From assembly GCA_946479205.1 (NCBI GenBank), contig CAMLFJ010000030.1, positions 1 to 13,341 on the forward strand: 13,341 nucleotides of DNA, written 5' to 3'. The stretch comes from an uncultured bacterium. GTDB lineage: Bacteria > Methylomirabilota > Methylomirabilia > Rokubacteriales > CSP1-6. The notes below the pieces were generated by a model. That model was not told the origin of the DNA and searched no databases. It was given only the letters and a program-made list of their open reading frames with translations. The first letter of the stretch is position 1. Every line of letters starts with the position of its first letter. Made by a program: the position numbers and the translations under genes. Below, piece by piece: positions 6,608 through 12,741 of the stretch.

Positions 6608-7388
6608 CGTTTCCTCCACTGGTCGCCCGGTCCACCGCACGAGGCTCGGCAAGTCGCACCGGCGCGCCCACGATCTCGGCGAGTCCGACCGCGGCGAGCC
6701 CCCGGATCACCAGCCACGAGGGATCGAACTCGAACCGTCGCATGCTGAATTTCGGCGCGCGCGGATGCGCGTGATGGTTGTTGTGCAGGCTCTCCCCCGC
6801 CGTCATCCAGGCGAGCGCCCGGGAGTTGTAGGCGGTGTTGCCGAAGTTCTGCCCGCCCCGCCAGTGCCCCAGGCCGTTGATCAGCGGCGCGAGCACGAAG
6901 ACATACAGCACCGCGTGCACCAGCCCGGCCGCCAGGCCCACCCAGACGCCGAACACCAGGCACAGGAGGCCGATCCCGAGCGCAAGGCCGGTCAGCCCCC
7001 GCGAGAACGCCACGCGATCCAGCCAGTCCTCGGCGATATCCGGGGCAAACGTGCGGAGGGTGGCGGGGTTCCGCGCCTCCCGCGCATAGTAGTACACGTT
7101 CCAGAGCTGGATATTCCAGAAGCCGAACAGTCGTGGGCTGTGCGGATCGCCCTCTCGGTCCGTGAACGCGTGGTGCTTGCGGTGCACCGCGACCCACTCG
7201 CGCCGACTCTGGCCGGTGGTGAGCCAGAGGAGGACCCGGAAGCAGGTATCCGTGACCGGATGCAGCCGGATCGCCCGGTGCGCGAGGCCGCGGTGCAGGT
7301 ACACCGACGTCGCGATCACCGCGATCTCGGCCAGAGCCAGCGCGACGAGCGGGGCGATCCACATGTGCTGCAGCACGGGGGGCTCCAT
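6600..7388 (-). CDS. Acyl-lipid/acyl-CoA delta-9-type fatty acid desaturase
   Basis: A 262-residue membrane di-iron desaturase. The three histidine clusters are present: HRGLAH (H32, H37), HRKHH (H69, H72, H73) and HNNHH (H202, H205, H206), plus the conserved NGLGHW around H175. Hydrophobic segments near 10-30, 48-60, 130-155 and 157-172 give the usual layout, with the histidines on the cytoplasmic face. The family inserts a cis double bond into saturated acyl chains with oxygen and an electron donor, adjusting membrane fluidity; regioselectivity cannot be read from sequence. It is on the short side for the family because the N-terminus goes almost directly into the first membrane segment. 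ATG 7388 directly abuts the TGA of the upstream VOC gene; an alternative ATG at 7364 lacks a ribosome-binding site. The 3' end overlaps the next gene. Confidence 0.92.
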   Translation of the reverse strand: MEPPVLQHMWIAPLVALALAEIAVIATSVYLHRGLAHRAIRLHPVTDTCFRVLLWLTTGQSRREWVAVHRKHHAFTDREGDPHSPRLFGFWNIQLWNVYYYAREARNPATLRTFAPDIAEDWLDRVAFSRGLTGLALGIGLLCLVFGVWVGLAAGLVHAVLYVFVLAPLINGLGHWRGGQNFGNTAYNSRALAWMTAGESLHNNHHAHPRAPKFSMRRFEFDPSWLVIRGLAAVGLAEIVGAPVRLAEPRAVDRATSGGNDE

Positions 7389-7811
7389 TCAGGATCTCGA
7401 GTGGATCAGCTCCGCGCAGCTGATCACGACGCCCTCAGGATCCGGGATCTCGAAATACCGCTCTCCCCATTCCGCATCCCGGGGCGCGGTGGGGGCGAGG
7501 CCCTTCCCGACCAGATCGCGGTGCAGCGCGTCCACCCCGCGCACGCGAAGGATCACGCGATGCCCGACCCCCCCGCCGCTCGTCGCGGCCCGGCGGAGGT
7601 TGACGACACTCTGCCCCGCCCGCATCGTGGTGAACGGGGCGTCGGCGCCGCCGAAGGACACGTCGAACCCGAGCTTGGCGTAGAACGCCACCGACTCCGC
7701 CATCTCGCGCACCGCCAGCGTCACTCCGCTGATGTGGTCGATCGACCACGCCGACACGTTCACCCCGATCGGCCCGTCACCGGCCACGCCACCGCCCACA
7801 GGCCCCCCCAT
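7389..7811 (-). CDS. VOC/glyoxalase-bleomycin resistance family protein
   Basis: A 140-residue single-domain VOC (vicinal oxygen chelate) protein. The first beta-alpha-beta-beta-beta unit is SIDHISGVTLAVREMAESVAFYAKLGFDVSF, broken here as SIDHISGVTLAVREM then ESVAFYAKLGF. The second unit carries VGHRVILRVRGVDALHRDL and ends in the family signature RYFEIPDPEGVVISCAEL. H26 and a Glu near the C-terminus are candidate metal ligands, but the reaction (isomerase, dioxygenase or binding protein) cannot be told. ATG 7811 is the longest start; the Gly/Pro-rich first 16 residues and a possible -10 element (TAGAGT, 7823-7818) just upstream make an internal GTG (7763 or 7757) plausible. It leads the VOC-desaturase-membrane protein unit, its stop touching the desaturase ATG. 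Confidence 0.85.
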   Translation of the reverse strand: MGGPVGGGVAGDGPIGVNVSAWSIDHISGVTLAVREMAESVAFYAKLGFDVSFGGADAPFTTMRAGQSVVNLRRAATSGGGVGHRVILRVRGVDALHRDLVGKGLAPTAPRDAEWGERYFEIPDPEGVVISCAELIHSRS

Positions 7812-7845
7812 GGGATCACTCTAGTGCGGCGCCGGCGGCCGGCCT

Positions 7846-7863
7846 ATTGGACGTTGGTCCAAT
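7846..7863. promoter_or_regulatory. Operator-like perfect inverted repeat between divergent genes
   Basis: ATTGGAC and GTCCAAT form a perfect 7-bp inverted repeat around GTTG. It sits in the 129-nt gap between the VOC gene (minus) and the small Cys-rich gene (plus), in a locally less GC-rich stretch. This is the size and symmetry of a dimeric regulator site. A TACGAT at 7885-7890 could be a -10 for the plus-strand gene. No regulator gene is seen in the window except, possibly, the RHH-containing protein. A chance repeat or small hairpin is the alternative. Confidence 0.45.
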
Positions 7864-7940
7864 GGATGCGCAACCGGCGATTGTTACGATAGAGAGCACG
7901 AGTTTGGAGAGCGCACTTCAACACGACGATGGAGAGTGCC

Positions 7941-8123
7941 ATGCTGCCGCAGCTACCGAAGGACGAAGATCGACCGGTTTGCCACGGATGCGGCCAGGCC
8001 AAGTTTCTCCCCTACTCCATCCGCACCGGCGAGCCGGCCACCGCCAAGGCGCGTGGCTACTGCTCGATCGCGTGTGCCCAGCGTCATTCGCCCGGCTTCA
8101 CCGGCAAGGACCTCCGCCAGTGA
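7941..8123 (+). CDS. Small Cys-rich protein, putative zinc finger
   Basis: A 60-residue protein. I chose ATG 7941 because GGAGAG lies 6 nt upstream; the in-frame ATG at 7929 has no ribosome-binding site. CHGC (C14, C17) and CSIAC (C41, C45), followed by H49, give a CxxC-x23-CxxxC zinc-binding pattern, reminiscent of treble-clef or MYND-like knuckles. The middle carries KFLPYSIRTGEPATAKARG, which is basic. Cytoplasmic location is expected because there is no leader peptide. Function is unknown. The stop TGA overlaps a GTG start of the next gene (GTGA), so the two are likely translated together. It is divergent from the VOC gene across a palindrome-bearing gap. Confidence 0.72.
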   Translation: MLPQLPKDEDRPVCHGCGQAKFLPYSIRTGEPATAKARGYCSIACAQRHSPGFTGKDLRQ

Positions 8124-8344
8124 CGCCGCCGAGCAAGAAGGCATCCGCGCGGCTCACCTCGCCGAACCAGGAAGCCTCCGCCGCCGCCGCGGAGTCCCGG
8201 ACGGCCAGTCGCGGCAAGGCGGCCGGCTCGAGCTCGGCGGCGAACGCGGCCAAGCGGCAGTCTCAGAAGAGTCAGGCCGCCGCGATCCAGGGCCACATGC
8301 GGGCGAGCGGGCAGCGCCGCCAGGCCAAGCGCGACGCCCGGTAG
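8120..8344 (+). CDS. Small basic low-complexity protein
   Basis: A 74-residue product starting at GTG 8120, with AAGGA 9 nt upstream and a 4-nt overlap with the preceding stop. The composition is dominated by Ala, Ser, Lys, Arg and Gln, with no acidic cluster and no cysteine; it is probably disordered for most of its length. The C-terminus (IQGHMRASGQRRQAKRDAR) is strongly basic and the likeliest conserved part. Such proteins often bind nucleic acid, as histone H1-like tails do, but that is inference from composition only. The basic, low-complexity sequence makes it less certain as a real gene than its neighbour; the good start context and coupling argue for it. It converges on oppF with a 16-nt gap that holds no clear terminator. 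Confidence 0.55.
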   Translation: MTPPSKKASARLTSPNQEASAAAAESRTASRGKAAGSSSAANAAKRQSQKSQAAAIQGHMRASGQRRQAKRDAR

Positions 8345-8360
8345 GCGTTCGCCCCCCGGG

Positions 8361-9377
8361 TCACTCCACCCCGGCGAGCTGGAGCTCCTCGGCGCGGTGA
8401 CAGCCGACGAAGTGGCCGGGCGAGAGCTCGCGCCACGACGGCGCCTGCGTCCGGCACACGTCGATCGCGTGTGGGCAGCGGGGATGGAAGTAGCAGCCGC
8501 CCGGCGGCGCCGCCGGATTCGCGACCTCTCCCTGCAGGACGATGCGCTGCGCGCGCATGCGGGGATCCGGCTCCGGCACCGCGGACAGGAGCGCAGCGGT
8601 ATACGGGTGCTTGGGTCGGCTGAACAGCTCTTCCGTCGGGGCCAGCTCCACCATGCGACCCACGTACATGACGGCCACCCGGCTGCTGATGTGCCGGACC
8701 ACGCTCAGGTCGTGCGCCACGAAGAGATAGGTCAGGCGAAGCTCCGATTGTAGATCCTGCAGCAGGTTCAGGATCTGGGCCTGCACCGAGACGTCGAGCG
8801 CCGAGACGGGCTCGTCGGCGACCACCAGGCGCGGGCGCAGGGCCAGCGCCCGCGCGATCCCGATGCGCTGGCGCTCGCCGCCGCTGAACGCGTGCGGGAA
8901 CCGCCGCATGTACTCGGGCCGCAGCCCCACGCGGCGCAGCAGGTCCGCCACCCGCTCCTCCCGCTCGCGCCGGCTCCGGAGCCCGTGGACGAGCAGCGGC
9001 TCCCCGACCAGGTCGAGGAGCGTCATCCGCGGATTGAGCGAAGTGAACGGGTCCTGGAAGATCATCTGCATCTCGCGGCGCAGCGCCCGGAGCCCCGCCC
9101 GCGCGAGCTTGCCCACCTCGACCACCGAGCCGTCCGCCACCCGCATGAAGACCTGGCCCGCGGTCGGCTCGATCGCCCGCAGGATGCAGCGCGCGGTCGT
9201 GGTCTTCCCGCAGCCGCTCTCCCCGACCAGGCCGAGGGTCTCGCCCTCGTCGATGTGGAAGTCCACCCCGTCCACCGCGCGGACGTGGCCCACCGTGCGC
9301 TTCAGAAAGCCCTTCCGGATCGGAAAGAGCTTCTGGAGCCCGGCCACCCGCAGGAGAGGCGGTCGGGGCGCGGTCAT
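8361..9377 (-). CDS. oppF: Opp/Dpp-type ABC transporter ATP-binding protein (OppF/DppF)
   Basis: A 338-residue ATPase of the peptide/nickel ABC importer class, working on the cytoplasmic side with OppD to power uptake. Visible motifs: Walker [10 protein letters not shown] (52-60), Q-loop Q108 in MIFQDP, ABC signature FSGGERQR (164-171), Walker B LVVADEP (184-190) with D-loop SALD, and H-loop H222. The C-terminal extension has [12 protein letters not shown] and four cysteines (C295, C301, C308, C326; spacing x5, x6, x17), the pattern that binds a 4Fe-4S cluster in structurally studied Dpp/Opp ATPases. ATG 9377 overlaps the oppD stop (ATGA); no clear ribosome-binding site is seen, so coupling is likely. 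It is the last gene of the operon. Substrate identity cannot be inferred from the ATPase. Confidence 0.93.
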   Translation of the reverse strand: MTAPRPPLLRVAGLQKLFPIRKGFLKRTVGHVRAVDGVDFHIDEGETLGLVGESGCGKTTTARCILRAIEPTAGQVFMRVADGSVVEVGKLARAGLRALRREMQMIFQDPFTSLNPRMTLLDLVGEPLLVHGLRSRREREERVADLLRRVGLRPEYMRRFPHAFSGGERQRIGIARALALRPRLVVADEPVSALDVSVQAQILNLLQDLQSELRLTYLFVAHDLSVVRHISSRVAVMYVGRMVELAPTEELFSRPKHPYTAALLSAVPEPDPRMRAQRIVLQGEVANPAAPPGGCYFHPRCPHAIDVCRTQAPSWRELSPGHFVGCHRAEELQLAGVE

Positions 9378-10390
9378 TCGTAGAGGAAGCAGCTCACCGC
9401 GTGCTGGTCGCCCACCGGGCGCAGGATCGGCGCCTCCCGGTCGCATCGCCCGGCCATGAACTCCGGACAGCGCGGGTGGAAGGGGCAGCCGCTCGGCCGA
9501 TCGTAGGGATGCGGCACCGCGCCCGCGATCGGGGTGAGCCGCTCCCGCGTGCGCGACCGGATGCGGGGGATCGAGCGGAGCAGCGCCCGCGTGTACGGGT
9601 GCCGCGGGGCGTGGAAGATCGCGTCCACCGGGGCCTGCTCCACCACCCGGCCCAGATACATCACCGCCACGTCGGTGGCCATCTCCGCGACCACTCCCAG
9701 GTCGTGGGTGATCAGCATGATCGCCATGCCGTCTTCCTGCTGAAGCCGGCGCATCAGGTCGAGGATCTGGGTCTGGGTGGTCACGTCGAGCGCGGTGGTG
9801 GGCTCGTCCGCGATCAGCAGGGTCGGCTCGCAGGAGAGCGCCATCGCGATCATCGCGCGCTGCCGCAGGCCGCCGCTGAGCTGGTTGGAGAGCTGATCGA
9901 TGCGCTCCTCCGGCGACGACACCCCCACCCGCCGCAGCATCTCGATCGCCCGCTCGCGCGCGGCCTGGCGGCCGAGGGGCTGATGCAGCCGGATCGCCTC
10001 GACGATCTGGCTGCCCACGGTGTGGACCGGACTGAACGAGGACATCGGCTCCTGAAAGATGAGCGCGATCTCCGCCCCCCGGATCGCGCGCATCAGCGCG
10101 CCGTTCGGCTCGAGCGTGGCCAGGTCCACCACCGGCCCCGCTCCGTTGCCACCGGACGGCCGCCTGAAGTGAATCTCCCCCTCGACGATCCGCCCCGGCC
10201 GATCGACTATCCTCATGATGGATCTCGCGGTGATGCTCTTGCCGCACCCGCTCTCCCCCACGATCCCGAGCGTCGCCCCCGGCGCCATCTCGAAGCTGAC
10301 CCCATCCACCGCCCGCACGGTTCCCTCATCCTGCGTGAAGTACGTCTTGAGGTTCCGCACCGACAGCAAAGGCTGAGGCGCGTCCGTCAT
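9374..10390 (-). CDS. oppD: Opp/Dpp-type ABC transporter ATP-binding protein (OppD/DppD)
   Basis: A 338-residue partner ATPase of OppF. Walker A is GESGCGKS (45-52), Q-loop Q113 in LIFQEP, signature LSGGLRQR (171-178), Walker B LLIADEP (191-197), D-loop TTALD and H-loop H229. The C-terminal oligopeptide-transporter extension carries [12 protein letters not shown] and four cysteines (C302, C308, C316, C334; spacing x5, x7, x17), a likely 4Fe-4S site as in its partner. The two proteins are equal in length and clearly paralogous, as is normal for the heterodimeric ATPase pair of Opp/Dpp systems. The gene starts at ATG 10390 after a 117-nt gap from oppC that carries three hairpins, whereas the other subunit genes overlap; its expression may therefore be set separately. 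Confidence 0.93.
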   Translation of the reverse strand: MTDAPQPLLSVRNLKTYFTQDEGTVRAVDGVSFEMAPGATLGIVGESGCGKSITARSIMRIVDRPGRIVEGEIHFRRPSGGNGAGPVVDLATLEPNGALMRAIRGAEIALIFQEPMSSFSPVHTVGSQIVEAIRLHQPLGRQAARERAIEMLRRVGVSSPEERIDQLSNQLSGGLRQRAMIAMALSCEPTLLIADEPTTALDVTTQTQILDLMRRLQQEDGMAIMLITHDLGVVAEMATDVAVMYLGRVVEQAPVDAIFHAPRHPYTRALLRSIPRIRSRTRERLTPIAGAVPHPYDRPSGCPFHPRCPEFMAGRCDREAPILRPVGDQHAVSCFLYE

Positions 10391-10404
10391 ACAAACCGCT
10401 CCGA

Positions 10405-10423
10405 GCGCCGGCTTCGCCGGCGC
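10405..10423. repeat. Hairpin 1 in the oppC-oppD gap
   Basis: GCGCCGGC (10405-10412) and GCCGGCGC (10416-10423) form a perfect 8-bp stem with a 3-nt loop, 14 nt upstream of the oppD start. It is the hairpin nearest to oppD and could affect ribosome access. Such GCCGGC-type hairpins are often REP-like dispersed units. Confidence 0.6.
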
Positions 10424-10440
10424 AATCCCAGGGGGAGGCA

Positions 10441-10473
10441 GGTCGTCCAGCGGGCACTGCCCGCTGAACGACC
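10441..10473 (-). repeat. Hairpin 2 in the oppC-oppD gap
   Basis: Arms 10441-10454 and 10460-10473 pair over 14 bp. The single mismatch (C10447 against A10467 on the plus strand) becomes a G-U pair in the minus-strand transcript, so the hairpin is better formed in the operon mRNA than in a transcript of the other strand. This suggests an RNA element acting in the transcript of the operon. Confidence 0.6.
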
Positions 10474-10475
10474 GT

Positions 10476-10501
10476 CGGAAGGGGGACGGAGTCCCCCTCC
10501 G
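10476..10501 (-). repeat. Hairpin 3 just downstream of oppC
   Basis: Seven bp (GGGGGAC/GTCCCCC) plus four more (CGGA/TCCG) with a one-base bulge, loop GGA, spanning 10476-10501. It lies 7 nt after the oppC stop. Without a T-tract it is not a standard intrinsic terminator; it may protect the oppBC mRNA 3' end. Confidence 0.55.
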
Positions 10502-10507
10502 AGAATC

Positions 10508-11674
10508 TCAGCGGCCATAGGGGTCCGCGGCGTCCCGCAGGCCGTCGCCCAGGAAATTGAAGGCCATGACCGCGATGATCACCGGCACCGCGGGGAGCAT
10601 GAGCCACGGCGAGATCGCGACGGTCTGGACGTTCTGCGCCTGCTGCAGCAGCACGCCCCAGCTGATCGCGGGCGGCCGCAGGCCCAGCCCCAGGAAGCTC
10701 AACGCGGTCTCGCTGATGATCATCGCGGGCAGCGCCAGCGTGGTGGCCGCGATGATGTGGCTCATGAACGACGGCACCATGTGGACGAAGATCGTCCGCA
10801 TCTGGCTGCACCCGACCAGCCGGGCCGAGACCACGAAGTCCTCCTCGCGCATGGCGAGGAAGCGCCCGCGCACCACGCGGGCCAGCTCCGTCCATCCCAG
10901 CAGCGAGATGATGATCGTGATGGCGAAGTAGACTTGCAAGACCGACCAGTCCCGCGGCAGCGCCGCCGCGAGCCCCATCCACAGGGGGATCGTCGGGATG
11001 GATCGGAGGATCTCGATGGTGCGCTGGATGACGGTGTCGGCCATCCCGCCGTAGAAACCTGAGAACCCGCCCAGGACCACGCCCAGGATCAGGCTCACCG
11101 TGACGCCGAACAGCCCGATCGTGAGGGAGATCCGCGTGCCGTACATCAACCGCGACCAGAGATCCCGTCCCTGCACGTCCGTGCCGAGCAAGAACACCGC
11201 CTGGGTGGCGTCGGCCCCGCCATCCACCCCGATGAGATGCCGGCTGGTCGGGATCAGCCCGAAGAGGCGGTACTCGAATCCCTCGGCAAAGAACCGGATC
11301 GCGATCTTCCGCTCCGGATCCGCCACATAGACACGCTTGAAGGTCTGCGGATCGCGCGCGCCCTTCAGCCCGTACACGTGAGGGCTCAGACGCCCCCCGG
11401 CGAGCCAGTACACGCGCTGCGGGGGCATGAGCGAGCGGTGGGCCTCCGATGCGTTGGGGTCAGCGTAGGCGAGGAAGTCCGCGCCGAGCACGATCATGTA
11501 AAAGCCCACCACGACCACCGCGCTGGCCACGGCCACCTTGTGCTTGCGGAACCGCCACCACATCAGCTGCCACTGCGAGGCGACGAAGATGCGCTGCTCC
11601 CGCGTGTCGGCCACCGCGGCCGGCCCGCCGAGGGGCGAGCCGCCGCGCTCGAGGATCGCCTCCGGCTCGGCCAT
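10508..11674 (-). CDS. oppC: Opp/Dpp-type ABC transporter permease (OppC/DppC), long form
   Basis: A 388-residue inner-membrane permease. TM1 lies near 48-70 after a 47-residue cytoplasmic N-terminus with WQLMWWRFRKHKVA. The conserved post-TM1 sequence FLLGTDVQGRDLWSRLMYGT begins at 161. TM segments follow near 182-207, 225-240, 245-262, 305-325 and 358-378. The cytoplasmic EAA loop that docks the ATPases is SARLVGCSQMRTIFVHMVP (283-301). Typical DppC/OppC proteins are near 300 residues; the extra length is a periplasmic region at about 71-160 between TM1 and the GTD motif, including KRVYVADPERKIAIRFFAEG. Similar long forms occur in this superfamily. ATG 11674 shares its A with the oppB stop (TGATG), and GGAGG lies 7 nt upstream. 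Confidence 0.93.
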   Translation of the reverse strand: MAEPEAILERGGSPLGGPAAVADTREQRIFVASQWQLMWWRFRKHKVAVASAVVVVGFYMIVLGADFLAYADPNASEAHRSLMPPQRVYWLAGGRLSPHVYGLKGARDPQTFKRVYVADPERKIAIRFFAEGFEYRLFGLIPTSRHLIGVDGGADATQAVFLLGTDVQGRDLWSRLMYGTRISLTIGLFGVTVSLILGVVLGGFSGFYGGMADTVIQRTIEILRSIPTIPLWMGLAAALPRDWSVLQVYFAITIIISLLGWTELARVVRGRFLAMREEDFVVSARLVGCSQMRTIFVHMVPSFMSHIIAATTLALPAMIISETALSFLGLGLRPPAISWGVLLQQAQNVQTVAISPWLMLPAVPVIIAVMAFNFLGDGLRDAADPYGR

Positions 11675-12663
11675 CACGTCTCCTCCAGGCGGATCCGCGG
11701 ATCGATCAGCACGAGCACGATGTCCGAGATCAGCGTCCCGATCACCGTCATGACCCCGAGCAGGAGCACGATGGTCCCGGCCAGGAACATGTCCTGGGCG
11801 ATGAGGGCCTTCAGCAGCAGCGGGCCCACCGTCGGCAACCCGAGCACGAGCGACACGATGATGCTGCCCGACACGATGTACGGCAGGGTGTAGCCGATCG
11901 TGCTCGCGAACGGGTTGAGCGCCACGCGCACCGGATAACGCAGGATCACCCGGGTCTCCGACAGCCCCTTCGAGCGGGCGGTGACCACGTAGGGCTTGCG
12001 CAGCTCGTCCAGCAGGTTCGCGCGCATGATCCGGATCTGCTGCGCGGTGCCGGCCAGGCCCAGGATCACGGCGGGGATCGGCAGGTGCTTGGCCAGGTCC
12101 CACGCCCGCGCCCCGCTCCACTCCGCGTCCTGGAACTCCGGCGAGAACAGCCCGCCGATGTGGGCGTTGAACAGCACGAAGCCCAGGTAGAGCAGCACCA
12201 GGGCGAGCAGGAAGTTCGGCACCGCGAGCCCGATGAACCCGATGAAGGTCGCCACGTAGTCGCCCACCGAGTACTGCCGGACCGCGGAGTAGATGCCGAT
12301 GGGCAGGGCCAGCACCCAGGTGAGGATCAGGGCCGCCACCGAGACGATCACGGTCAGCCACAGGCGCTCCCCGATCACCTCGGTGACCGGGCGTCGCCAC
12401 TCCATGGACATGCCGAAGTTCCCCTGGACGATCAGCCGCATCCACTTGAAGTACTGCACGTAGATCGGCTGACCCAGGCCGTACTGGATCCGGAGGTTCT
12501 GGGCCTCCTCGTCGGTGACCACGCTGCCCATCGACGCCATCTGGGCGATGTAGGAGGTGACGTAGTCGCCCGGCGGGAGCTGGATGATGGCGAAGGCCAG
12601 GACGGAGATCGCCCAGACGGTGAAGATCCCGAGGAGAGCGCGGCGGCCGATGTAGGCGAGCAT
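11674..12663 (-). CDS. oppB: Opp/Dpp-type ABC transporter permease (OppB/DppB)
   Basis: A 329-residue permease forming the channel with OppC. The N-terminus has the typical MLAYIGRRALLGIFTVWAIS first membrane segment, then a periplasmic loop with QNLRIQYGLGQPIYVQYFKW and NFGMS (about 57-86). Five further segments follow (about 103-125, 136-160, 195-208, 258-276, 295-320), and the EAA loop VVTARSKGLSETRVILRYPV lies at 226-245. The length is normal. The C-terminus ends in the conserved DPRIRL. The ATG at 12663 has no strong ribosome-binding site; it follows the binding-protein gene by 78 nt, most of which is a large hairpin, and the stop shares one base with the oppC start. Substrate specificity is set by the binding protein, not by this subunit. 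Confidence 0.94.
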   Translation of the reverse strand: MLAYIGRRALLGIFTVWAISVLAFAIIQLPPGDYVTSYIAQMASMGSVVTDEEAQNLRIQYGLGQPIYVQYFKWMRLIVQGNFGMSMEWRRPVTEVIGERLWLTVIVSVAALILTWVLALPIGIYSAVRQYSVGDYVATFIGFIGLAVPNFLLALVLLYLGFVLFNAHIGGLFSPEFQDAEWSGARAWDLAKHLPIPAVILGLAGTAQQIRIMRANLLDELRKPYVVTARSKGLSETRVILRYPVRVALNPFASTIGYTLPYIVSGSIIVSLVLGLPTVGPLLLKALIAQDMFLAGTIVLLLGVMTVIGTLISDIVLVLIDPRIRLEET

Positions 12664-12675
12664 GGGTCGGAGCCC

Positions 12676-12739
12676 GGGTCACTCCCCTCACTCGACCCTC
12701 TCCCCGGTGGAGAGAGGGTCGAGTGAGGGGGCGCGACCC
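12676..12739 (-). repeat. Long perfect hairpin between binding-protein gene and oppB
   Basis: Arms 12684-12702 and 12712-12730 are perfect 19-bp complements around a 9-nt loop, and GGTC-type outer arms (GGGTC 12676-12680, GACCC 12735-12739) add five pairs across a small internal loop. It starts 2 nt after the binding-protein stop. The CCCTCAC...CCCTCTCCCC type of element is a REP-like pattern seen in many GC-rich proteobacteria. There is no T-tract, so mRNA stabilisation or subunit balancing (as with malE-malF) is likelier than full termination. Confidence 0.8.
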
Positions 12740-12741
12740 AA

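Noticed and set aside
6047..7388. A toxin-antitoxin module based on the ribbon-helix-helix-like domain
   Set aside because: The neighbours are a desaturase and an unrelated small convergent gene; neither resembles a toxin such as RelE, ParE or a PIN protein, and the RHH part is attached to membrane segments.
9378..10247. N-terminal extension of the oppF frame across oppD
   Set aside because: The frame happens to be open, but OppF homology begins at ATG 9377, and the extension overlaps the well-supported OppD with an Arg/Ala/Pro-rich translation.
9401..11062. A 553-codon plus-strand frame opposite oppD and oppC
   Set aside because: Composition is dominated by Arg, His, Asp and Gln with no recognisable domain, typical of an antisense shadow in GC-rich genes.
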